This document shows positions 1 to 5,572 of a stretch of DNA of 5,572 nucleotides, piece by piece; position 1 is the first letter of the stretch, and the number at the start of each line of letters is the position of its first letter. The stretch comes from Candidatus Geothermarchaeota archaeon (GTDB lineage: Archaea > Thermoproteota > Nitrososphaeria > Geothermarchaeales > JDFR-13), in assembly GCA_015522055.1 (NCBI GenBank), contig WAMZ01000064.1, positions 1-5,572 on the forward strand, read 5' to 3'. The notes under the pieces were generated by a model. The model did no database searches. It was not told where the DNA came from and was given only the letters and a program-made list of their open reading frames with translations. The position numbers and the translations under genes are program-made.

Positions 1-1
1 C

Positions 2-1045
2 TTTAGACATATTGCCGACGGATACTATATAGATGAAGGTGGATATATCTCTGAGCCGAATCTCTATAGTGTACCCCTATCCAATATAGGGAAGGCTAGG
101 GGCGCCGCTATAGAACTCGAGAGTACAACCGATGTAAATATAGAGTCAAATAGGTTTATACATGTTCTAAATGGTATATCGACCGCCTTCCCAGACGCCA
201 TAGGTAATTACGGGAATCTAAGTATAAAGAATAATTTCTTCCTTGGGCCCAAGCCTACTGAGTGGAGACTATATTATCGAGACGGATATGGCCCAATCAT
301 GGCGATAGGTGTTGGGACATCTGCTTATAGGCCGGAGGAGAACATGGAGAGAAAAGAGATATACAATGGTAAATCATTAATTTCTATAACTGGCAACGAG
401 ATACGGAGCTACATATACCCCATCGTTATCGACAACAGAGATAGCATGAGGAGAACCTTTATAGTCAATAATAACTTGATAATAACATTTTACAAGGTTG
501 TGGCTGAGGGGGCTGTGGCCGGGTTGGAAGATAATATATTATTGGATAAGGTAATGCCGAATATGAAGGCCCTAAATATAGAGGTTGAGCCCAGCCAGCC
601 AACCGAGAATGAGATGGTTACAATCAAGATGTATGTAGAGATCACCAATCTGTCCATCTTGTCCATGTTGATGGAGAGAACACCCATAGTCAAGCTCTAT
701 ATAGACTCGGTTGAGGTATCAACGATAAGAATAGATGAGGACGGTATACATATGCTTACATATACCTGGGATGCAGTAGCTGGGGATCACAGCATTAAAT
801 TCATCATAGACCCACTAAACATGATTGAGGAGACGGATGAGACCGATAATTCCCAAGAAATATCGGTAACTGTAGAGGCCACTGGTGTGCCGGGAGGGGA
901 ACAACAACCACCCGGGGGCGGTGGAGCAGGAGAAGGGGAGGGTATTGAGGAACCCACTCCAGGCTTCCCCATAGTCCCATTATTAGTCGCAGCCTTGTCT
1001 ATAGTAGTATTGGTGGTGGCCGTCATTATTAAACTAAGGCGATAA
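2..1045 (+). CDS. Beta-helix/CARDB surface protein with C-terminal membrane anchor (5' end outside window)
   Basis: The frame is open from base 2, so the ATG at 299 is internal and the true start lies upstream; 347 residues are visible. Residues about 40-165 contain short coils with the Asn-rich pattern of right-handed parallel beta-helix (NosD/pectate-lyase-like) proteins: VNIESNRF (45-52), LSIKNNFF (73-80), ISITGNEI (127-134) and TFIVNNNLII (152-161). Residues about 189-294 look like a CARDB (Ig-like) domain and end in the typical DPxNxIxExxExDN pattern (270-283). A Gly/Pro/Glu-rich linker follows (about 295-320), then EEPTPGF, one hydrophobic segment (about 323-343) and the basic tail KLRR. 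The protein is therefore probably exported and held at the outer face of the membrane with its C-terminus inside. The ligand is unknown; related beta-helix proteins bind or cleave polysaccharides, but I see no catalytic signature in this part. The signal peptide, if any, is outside the window. Confidence 0.85.
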   Translation, partial: FRHIADGYYIDEGGYISEPNLYSVPLSNIGKARGAAIELESTTDVNIESNRFIHVLNGISTAFPDAIGNYGNLSIKNNFFLGPKPTEWRLYYRDGYGPIMAIGVGTSAYRPEENMERKEIYNGKSLISITGNEIRSYIYPIVIDNRDSMRRTFIVNNNLIITFYKVVAEGAVAGLEDNILLDKVMPNMKALNIEVEPSQPTENEMVTIKMYVEITNLSILSMLMERTPIVKLYIDSVEVSTIRIDEDGIHMLTYTWDAVAGDHSIKFIIDPLNMIEETDETDNSQEISVTVEATGVPGGEQQPPGGGGAGEGEGIEEPTPGFPIVPLLVAALSIVVLVVAVIIKLRR

Positions 1046-1070
1046 ATCTATAGTAGCTGGTGGTTATGCC

Positions 1071-2675
1071 ATGGAGAAGAATTATGCAGATATTGTTATA
1101 CTAAGAGCCGACATATTCTATGGCCCCTCCATGCATAGGCTTTATGGAGCCATAGCTATAAAAGGTGGGAAGATAATATACGTAGGCGAAGGAGAGGCCG
1201 TCGAACCATATATTTACAGAGATACGTTTGTCATCGACGCATTGGGCAGGACTGTATTACCTGGCTTGATCGATAGCCATATCCACCTAATTCCTTATGG
1301 ATTATCCATGCAGTATATAGACTTGAGGAATGTCGACTCAATAGACTCGATGAAAGAACTCATCCGTAAGGAGGTTAGCAAAAGGAGACCCGGGGAATGG
1401 ATAATAGGGAGAGGCTGGGACCAGGAGAGGTTCAAGGAAGGAAGATACCCAAATAGGCATGATATAGATCATGTGGCCCCAAGGAACCCGGTTCTACTTA
1501 TCCGTATATGTGGCCATATAGCATTGGCGAACACCTTAGCATTAAAGATGGCGGGGATAGATCAGGACACCAAGGATCCACCCGGCGGAATTATTGACCG
1601 AGACAGCGATGGCTATCCAACGGGAATACTTAAGGAGAACGCTATAGAACTGGTTAGAAGGGTTATACCTAGACCGACCCACAGGGAATTGATGGATGCG
1701 GCGGAGAGAGCTATAAATAAATGCCTTGAGAAGGGGGTTACATCCGTACACTTTATGTCGGCTCTACCGGAGGAAATCGAGGCTTTAAATAGTCTACACA
1801 AGAGTGGGAGACTTAAGATTAGGGTTAGGATATATGTTGACCAAAGATTCTATAGAGATGTTTTAGAAAGATTTGGGCGTTCACTAGACGGTGAATGGAT
1901 TAGGATCAATGGCGTCAAGATATTTGCTGATGGGAGCTTCGGAGGTAGGACAGCGGCGCTAAGAGAACCATATAGCGACAAGAGAGACACATCTGGCAAG
2001 TTAATATATACCACCGATGAGCTATGCGCATTAATTGATGAGGTTGCTTCAAATGGAATGCAGTTGGCTATACATGGTATTGGGGACTTAGCTATAGAAA
2101 CTATTTTGTCGGCGATGGAGAGAGCACTAGGGCCAAAGAACACCAGGCAGTATAGACATAGAATTGAGCATGGCAGCCTAATGCCCCCAGACCTCGTGGA
2201 GAAGGCATCGAAACTCGGTGTGGTAATCTCGACCCAACCTGGATTCATCAAGGCAGACTTCTGGTTACCCGAGAGACTAGGTGTTGAACGAGTCAAACAC
2301 GTATATAACTTCAGGACATTGTTGAATAATGGTATTATGCTTTGCGCGGGCTCCGACGCCCCCGTCGATGAAGCAGAGCCACTAATAGGTATATATTTAG
2401 CGGTATCAAGGGGAGGCCCTTCCAACAAGCTATATAGGTTCAGTAAGAGTGAATCGGTAGGCTTATCCGATGCCATAAAGATGTATTCGATAAACGCCGC
2501 TTATGCCGGGCATGATGAGGATAAAATCGGCTCCATAGAACAAGGGAAATATGCCGATCTGATTATATTGGATAGAAGGATAAGTGATATAGAGGACTTA
2601 CTTGATGCAAGGGTCTGGATGACCATCGTGGATGGTAAAATTGTTTATGAGAGATTAATCCGAGGGAATCCCTAA
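1071..2675 (+). CDS. Amidohydrolase family protein, Amidohydro_3 / YtcJ-like
   Basis: A complete 534-residue metal-dependent hydrolase, a normal length for the Amidohydro_3 (YtcJ-like) group. A small N-terminal beta domain (about 1-60) leads into the metal-binding HxH, in PGLIDSHIHL (H70, H72). Further family signatures are ICGHIALANTLAL (146-158), the lysine in GVKIFADGS (K283, the probable carboxylated metal bridge), IHGIGD (H335), RIEHGSL (H367) and the catalytic aspartate in AGSDAPV (D429). The end returns to the beta domain with GSIEQGKYADLIILD (487-501) and VDGKIVY. All expected metal ligands are present, so it should be active and cytoplasmic, with no signal peptide. The substrate cannot be told from sequence; relatives hydrolyse amides, formamides or cyclic ureides. 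The start follows a GGTGGT motif (1059-1064) six bases before the ATG, and no in-frame start is seen between gene 1 and this ATG. The 25-base gap suggests possible co-transcription with the surface-protein gene. Confidence 0.88.
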   Translation: MEKNYADIVILRADIFYGPSMHRLYGAIAIKGGKIIYVGEGEAVEPYIYRDTFVIDALGRTVLPGLIDSHIHLIPYGLSMQYIDLRNVDSIDSMKELIRKEVSKRRPGEWIIGRGWDQERFKEGRYPNRHDIDHVAPRNPVLLIRICGHIALANTLALKMAGIDQDTKDPPGGIIDRDSDGYPTGILKENAIELVRRVIPRPTHRELMDAAERAINKCLEKGVTSVHFMSALPEEIEALNSLHKSGRLKIRVRIYVDQRFYRDVLERFGRSLDGEWIRINGVKIFADGSFGGRTAALREPYSDKRDTSGKLIYTTDELCALIDEVASNGMQLAIHGIGDLAIETILSAMERALGPKNTRQYRHRIEHGSLMPPDLVEKASKLGVVISTQPGFIKADFWLPERLGVERVKHVYNFRTLLNNGIMLCAGSDAPVDEAEPLIGIYLAVSRGGPSNKLYRFSKSESVGLSDAIKMYSINAAYAGHDEDKIGSIEQGKYADLIILDRRISDIEDLLDARVWMTIVDGKIVYERLIRGNP

Positions 2676-2740
2676 ATATTAATCTTTAGATTATTAGAAA
2701 GGTAATCCAAATGGAAGATACTAACGTATTAGGGAGGATA

Positions 2741-2748
2741 CTTATATA
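2741..2748 (+). promoter_or_regulatory. Candidate TATA box for moeA-mobB
   Basis: CTTATATA lies 57 bases before the moeA start in the only sizeable gap on this strand. With the usual archaeal spacing of about 25 bases it would start transcription near 2770, leaving a leader of roughly 35 bases that contains the hairpin at 2784-2800. A second AT-rich element, CATATATC (2764-2771), is an alternative that would give a leader of only about 10 bases. No strong purine-rich BRE is obvious. The call rests on position and composition only. Confidence 0.35.
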
Positions 2749-2783
2749 TGGTTTCGTATTTTTCATATATCAATATAGTTTTC

Positions 2784-2800
2784 ACCACTATCAGTGTGGT
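2784..2800 (+). repeat. Short inverted repeat just upstream of the moeA start
   Basis: ACCAC and GTGGT form a 5-base-pair stem around the 7-base loop TATCAGT. An alternative pairing, CACT-ATC-AGTG, uses the same bases. It ends four bases before the moeA ATG, where a ribosome-binding site is expected, and no good Shine-Dalgarno sequence is seen there. It could be an RNA hairpin limiting ribosome access, a repressor site downstream of the promoter, or chance. Confidence 0.35.
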
Positions 2801-2804
2801 TTAG

Positions 2805-4070
2805 ATGACAAAATTTAAGTTGAAGGGTATTAACTACAAAGAATTTCATAAATTGATTCAAGATGTCTTCAAGCCCGAGAGTAGATATATCGAGATTAGT
2901 GTCGCTAAAGGTGTTGGCGAAAGGCTCTATGAGGATATATACGCAGATATCGATTTACCTAGGAAAGATATCGCCTTCTACGATGGATACGCAGTAAGTT
3001 TCAATGATATATCCCACGCCTCCCCCAGCAGACCTGTAAAACTGAGGATCGTAGCCAAGATTCTAAGGGATGGAGATGAGGAGGGCATCAAAATAAATCC
3101 CGGTGAGGCAGCCTACGTCTCAGCCAACTCCCCCATCCCAGATGGCGCAGATACATTGGTGAGAAGCGAGCTTACAAGGGTAGAAGGCGACTATGTAGTT
3201 GTGAGGAAGGCCGTTAAACCAGGCTCCGACATCGTGCATAAGGGTGAGGACCTTCGGAAGGGCGACCTCATTCTAAGGAAGGGTAAGCTATTGGAAGGGC
3301 AGGATATAACACTTTTGACCGAGATAGGATATACGAGGATCAAGGTATTCCGAAAACCTTTCATAGCAATTTTCTCGGTTGGCGACGAGCTTAGGGATAT
3401 GATGAAGGAGGGTGCGGCATACCCGGACAACTATAGATTCGCCATCTCATACATGGCTAGAGAGATGGGGTGTGAGACGAGGTACCTAGGGATTTTGAGC
3501 GACGACCCCGAACATATATCAACGGTGGTGGATGCAGTCGCCCATGATTTCGACGCAATACTCTTGATTGGAGGGGCATCCATAGGCCTAAATGATAAGA
3601 CAGGGCCAGCATTAACGAGGGTTGGAGAGCCGATATTCCACGGAACGACATTAAGCCCTGGGAAGGTATCAGGAATATATATCGTTAGGGATAGGCCGGT
3701 CTTCCTCGTACCAGGGCATATAGGCTCAGCCGTGGCATGCCTATACTACATATTCTACCCATACATTAAACATGTTTACTACGACGGTATAGATACCCTC
3801 CCACATGTAAAAGGGGTATTTAAGGTGAAGCCTGATCAAAGGCCTGGCAAACATACAGTTAGGACGGTATCGATCGAGAGAGGTATGAATGGGGAGTTGA
3901 TGGTAATACCCCACCATAGGAGGCTAGGTGGGTCAACGCTACTGACACTCTTGACAGAGGGGGCGGGCCTAATACTTATGGAGCCAGACAGAGAATATAA
4001 TATTGGAGATGAGATAGAGGTCAGGCTATTCTCAAACAAATCTATATATAAGATAAAGTATGTTGATTAA
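2805..4070 (+). CDS. moeA: MoeA-family molybdopterin molybdotransferase, divergent
   Basis: A 421-residue protein of normal MoeA length. MoeA inserts molybdate or tungstate into adenylylated molybdopterin in the cytoplasm. Family landmarks appear in order: DLPRKDIAFYDGYAV (50-64, normally SxMDGYAV), PIPDGADTLVRSE (110-122), KGEDLRKGD (146-154), the MogA-like domain with SVGDEL (191-196), PDN (207-209), IGGASIGLND (255-264), SPGK (284-287) and VPGHIGSA (302-309), then the C-terminal beta-barrel (about 335-415) with HHRRLGGSTLLTLL (370-383). Acidic residues D60, D149, D194 and D264 sit where active-site aspartates are expected. Several usually strict positions differ: TGA is ANS (107-109), KPGKP is SPGKV, and PGNPVS is PGHIGS. 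This points to a diverged paralogue, perhaps with altered metal or substrate use. The start is secure upstream because an in-frame TAG directly precedes the ATG. mobB follows immediately, so the two probably form one transcript. Confidence 0.88.
   Translation: MTKFKLKGINYKEFHKLIQDVFKPESRYIEISVAKGVGERLYEDIYADIDLPRKDIAFYDGYAVSFNDISHASPSRPVKLRIVAKILRDGDEEGIKINPGEAAYVSANSPIPDGADTLVRSELTRVEGDYVVVRKAVKPGSDIVHKGEDLRKGDLILRKGKLLEGQDITLLTEIGYTRIKVFRKPFIAIFSVGDELRDMMKEGAAYPDNYRFAISYMAREMGCETRYLGILSDDPEHISTVVDAVAHDFDAILLIGGASIGLNDKTGPALTRVGEPIFHGTTLSPGKVSGIYIVRDRPVFLVPGHIGSAVACLYYIFYPYIKHVYYDGIDTLPHVKGVFKVKPDQRPGKHTVRTVSIERGMNGELMVIPHHRRLGGSTLLTLLTEGAGLILMEPDREYNIGDEIEVRLFSNKSIYKIKYVD
4062..4067 (+). 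promoter_or_regulatory. Ribosome-binding motif deciding the mobB start
   Basis: GTTGAT, one mismatch from the archaeal GGTGAT motif, lies inside the last codons of moeA and ends four bases before the ATG at 4072. No comparable motif precedes the earlier in-frame ATG at 4060, so this supports translation from 4072. Confidence 0.4.
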
Positions 4071-4071
4071 C

Positions 4072-4539
4072 ATGGTTAAACCAGTCGTAGCAATATTCGG
4101 TTTCAAAGATAGCGGTAAGACACGATTCATAGAATACGTAGTTAAAGAGCTAACCAAAAGAGGGTGGAAAGTGGGCGTCATCAAGCATGTCCACCACGGC
4201 GACTTCCAAGTAGATATAGAGGGGAAGGATACATGGAGATATCTGAGGAGCGGGGCCAAAGCCGTCTCAGCGGTCTCCGACAAAAGACTATACCTCAATA
4301 TAGCTTTGGAGGCATACCCAGACATATATAGGGTGATCAAACTAATAGCTGGGGAAGTCGATGTAGTTCTGATGGAGGGATTCAGTCATATATTGGCAGC
4401 CGATAATAGAATAAAGAAAATAATAGTCGGTGAAAACTATCCAATATCTAGAATCGAGGGAGAAATTCTATACACATTAAAATCTGACGACGACTACCCC
4501 AGAGCATTGGAAAAATTAATTAGACTCATAACCCAATAG
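4072..4539 (+). CDS. mobB: MobB, molybdopterin-guanine dinucleotide biosynthesis P-loop protein
   Basis: A 155-residue P-loop protein of the MobB family, which binds GTP and assists MobA in attaching a nucleotide to the Mo/W-pterin cofactor. It opens with PVVAIFGFKDSGKT, whose Walker A motif is at 10-17. The family signature KHVHHGDFQVDIEGKDTWR follows at 38-56, then the Ala/Gly segment SGAKAV (60-65), VDVVLMEGFSH (96-106, Walker-B-like strand plus the conserved EGF) and the strand IKKIIVG (114-120). Length and motifs are complete. I chose ATG 4072 over the in-frame ATG at 4060: it gives the usual short N-terminus, has the better upstream motif, and starts one base after the moeA stop. The 4060 start would add only MLIN and overlap moeA by 11 bases. 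The direct coupling to moeA indicates a shared cofactor role; no mobA is visible here. Confidence 0.9.
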   Translation: MVKPVVAIFGFKDSGKTRFIEYVVKELTKRGWKVGVIKHVHHGDFQVDIEGKDTWRYLRSGAKAVSAVSDKRLYLNIALEAYPDIYRVIKLIAGEVDVVLMEGFSHILAADNRIKKIIVGENYPISRIEGEILYTLKSDDDYPRALEKLIRLITQ

Positions 4540-4560
4540 GATGATACTAAAATCGATACA

Positions 4561-5001
4561 CTAATCCTTATCCGAAGCTTCTATAAACTCCTCAATAAAC
4601 TTCCTACATAAATCATGTACATACCTACCTGATTTGAGCGCCTCCTCAGCGTCATCCTCGTCAAATAAGTCGCTCGGGGTTTTGCCGGACGCCTCGATTC
4701 CATACATGGCTGGGGCCCTCTTAAGTGCAAGCTCCTTACTAATCTCCATGATACGGTCTAGATTAGCCGAGAACCACTCAGGATAGTTATCCCTATAGAG
4801 GAGTAGGATGTCACTAACTTCGTGAACCTTAGGATACTCTATACCCAGAATTCTCAGCACAGCCTTTAGAGAAAGTTCAACAGCCTCCTGGGAGTATCTA
4901 ACTATCTCTGGATAATCCCCACGTTTAAAGGCGGATTCTGCATCTATAAGTCTAGACCCTGCCCTCCTAAGGTAATCGAGCGCCAGTCTATCCATCCTCA
5001 T
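4561..5001 (-). CDS. HEPN-domain protein, partner of adjacent nucleotidyltransferase
   Basis: A 146-residue, probably all-helical HEPN protein (PF05168-like). The N-terminal helix (about 4-26) is followed by the hallmark SQEAVELSLKAVLRILGIEYPKVHEV, spread over 37-62. The C-terminal part has RAPAMYG (95-101), a very acidic patch at DLFDEDDAEEA (111-121) and a last helix (about 120-141). In many HEPN toxins an RX4-6H motif forms the RNase site. Here the nearest candidate is R126-Y-V-H129, with only two residues between, so nuclease activity is doubtful. The gene overlaps the upstream nucleotidyltransferase by four bases (ATGA), a layout typical of translationally coupled NTase-HEPN modules. GAGGT (5011-5015, minus strand) nine bases before ATG 5001 supports this start rather than Met3. 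It may be a toxin or toxin-like regulator, or a substrate or partner of the NTase; the role is inferred from pairing only. Confidence 0.82.
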   Translation of the reverse strand: MRMDRLALDYLRRAGSRLIDAESAFKRGDYPEIVRYSQEAVELSLKAVLRILGIEYPKVHEVSDILLLYRDNYPEWFSANLDRIMEISKELALKRAPAMYGIEASGKTPSDLFDEDDAEEALKSGRYVHDLCRKFIEEFIEASDKD

Positions 5002-5570
5002 AACTCTAGGACCTCACCCCATCTGAGGCCTGGCTTGAGGACCCAGTAATACCTCCCGTCAGGCCTCTCAACCTTCATGGCGCCAATCTCTAGGAGTTTC
5101 TCACGGAGCCTCCTTATCCTATTCTCGATAAAGCCCTCCCTATCATAAATTATTACCGCATCTGTAACCAAGTCCAGGTAGAAAGGATGATTCACAGCCC
5201 CTTCAGCTCTATCCAAAATTATTATATCTATGTTAGGATATATCCCATGCTGCCTCCATAACTTAATTCTATAGGGAGTCAATTTATCGAGTATCGGTTT
5301 GAGCATCTTAACACGCAAACCATACTTCTTGGGGAGGCCATCGGCTATAACCAATAGGTCTACATCGCTAAATCTATGAACACTACCCCTAGCCAATGAA
5401 CCGAATAAAACTATAGATACAAGCCTATCCATGAAGAGATCCACCAAACCTGAGACCAGAACATCCACCAACAATCTATATCTAGGATCGATCCGCTCCC
5501 TCCACCCCCCACCAACCCTATTCAGTATATATACATAGGGATGCACAACTCTATAGACCCCCCTACCCAC
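4998..5570 (-). CDS. Nucleotidyltransferase-domain protein (MNT/Pol-beta-like); start near window edge uncertain
   Basis: The 190 visible residues contain the Pol-beta-type nucleotidyltransferase core. LFGSLARGSVHRFSDVDLLV (55-74) carries the GSx10DxD motif, with G57, S58, D69 and D71, and NIDIIIL (113-119) supplies the third acidic residue, D115. All catalytic positions are therefore present, unlike in inactive relatives. The protein is longer than minimal MNT proteins (about 100 residues). It has an extra N-terminal stretch and a C-terminal extension (about 147-190) with GAMKVERPDGRYYWVLKP, ending GEVLEL, a tail I recall from archaeal NTases. In characterised MNT-HEPN pairs the NTase adds AMP to the HEPN partner and silences it; that role here is an inference. 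The first possible start is a GTG at 5570-5568, but the frame stays open to the window edge, so the real start may lie beyond it, or at an internal GTG such as codon 9. The promoter is not in the window. Confidence 0.85.
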   Translation of the reverse strand: MGRGVYRVVHPYVYILNRVGGGWRERIDPRYRLLVDVLVSGLVDLFMDRLVSIVLFGSLARGSVHRFSDVDLLVIADGLPKKYGLRVKMLKPILDKLTPYRIKLWRQHGIYPNIDIIILDRAEGAVNHPFYLDLVTDAVIIYDREGFIENRIRRLREKLLEIGAMKVERPDGRYYWVLKPGLRWGEVLEL

Positions 5571-5572
5571 CC

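Noticed and set aside
650..673. Near-tandem TGTCCATCT / TGTCCATGT in the CARDB region
   Set aside because: Only two imperfect short copies inside a coding frame; no sign of a real repeat array.
1850..2476. 208-codon open frame on the minus strand inside the amidohydrolase
   Set aside because: It is antisense to a gene with complete catalytic motifs, is Ser/Pro/Leu-rich with no recognisable domain, and looks like a codon-bias shadow.
4060..4071. Earlier in-frame ATG for mobB
   Set aside because: It adds only MLIN before the usual N-terminus, has no ribosome-binding motif and overlaps moeA; 4072 fits better, though 4060 cannot be excluded.
4032..4340. 102-codon minus-strand frame over the moeA/mobB junction
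   Set aside because: It overlaps the Walker A region of mobB in antisense and shows no family features.
4540..4560. Convergent gap as a bidirectional terminator
   Set aside because: Only 21 bases with a four-base A/T run and no hairpin; not enough to call a terminator.
1..5572. CRISPR arrays, tRNAs, rRNA, IS elements or attachment sites
   Set aside because: No spaced direct repeats, cloverleaf-like segments, transposase genes or terminal inverted repeats were seen; gaps are all short.

Overview
The window looks like chromosomal DNA from a thermophilic archaeon, probably a Thermoproteota (crenarchaeal-type) lineage. The reasons are heavy use of ATA for Ile and AGG/AGA for Arg, GGTG-type ribosome-binding motifs, TATA-box-like promoter elements, a surface protein built from beta-helix coils plus a CARDB domain with a C-terminal anchor, and a NTase/HEPN gene pair of the kind common in hot-environment archaea. 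No rRNA or other marker gene is present, so the lineage is an inference. There is no CRISPR array, IS element, tRNA or rRNA here.

Layout, left to right. (1) 2-1045 (+) is the 3' part of a secreted, membrane-anchored protein; its reading frame is open to the left edge, so the gene starts outside the window. (2) 1071-2675 (+) is a complete Amidohydro_3 (YtcJ-like) metal-dependent hydrolase, 25 bases behind gene 1. (3) 2676-2804 is the longest gap. It holds a small palindrome, a TATA-like element, a T-tract and a short hairpin just before the next start codon. (4) 2805-4070 (+) is a divergent MoeA, followed with essentially no gap by (5) MobB, best started at 4072 and ending at 4539. These two form a molybdenum/tungsten cofactor unit: MoeA inserts the metal into molybdopterin and MobB is a P-loop accessory to dinucleotide attachment. 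(6) On the minus strand, converging on mobB across 21 bases, are a HEPN-domain protein (5001-4561) and a nucleotidyltransferase (5570-4998). They overlap by 4 bases (ATGA) and form the classic NTase-HEPN pair.

The most interesting points are the altered MoeA motifs (TGA to ANS, KPGKP to SPGKV, PGNPVS to PGHIGS), a NTase-HEPN pair whose HEPN partner lacks a clear RX4-6H nuclease motif, a PGF-CTERM-like tail on the surface protein, the hairpin at the moeA start, and a marked excess of the palindrome CTATAG. I see no clear evidence of a wholly new system; most genes belong to known families.
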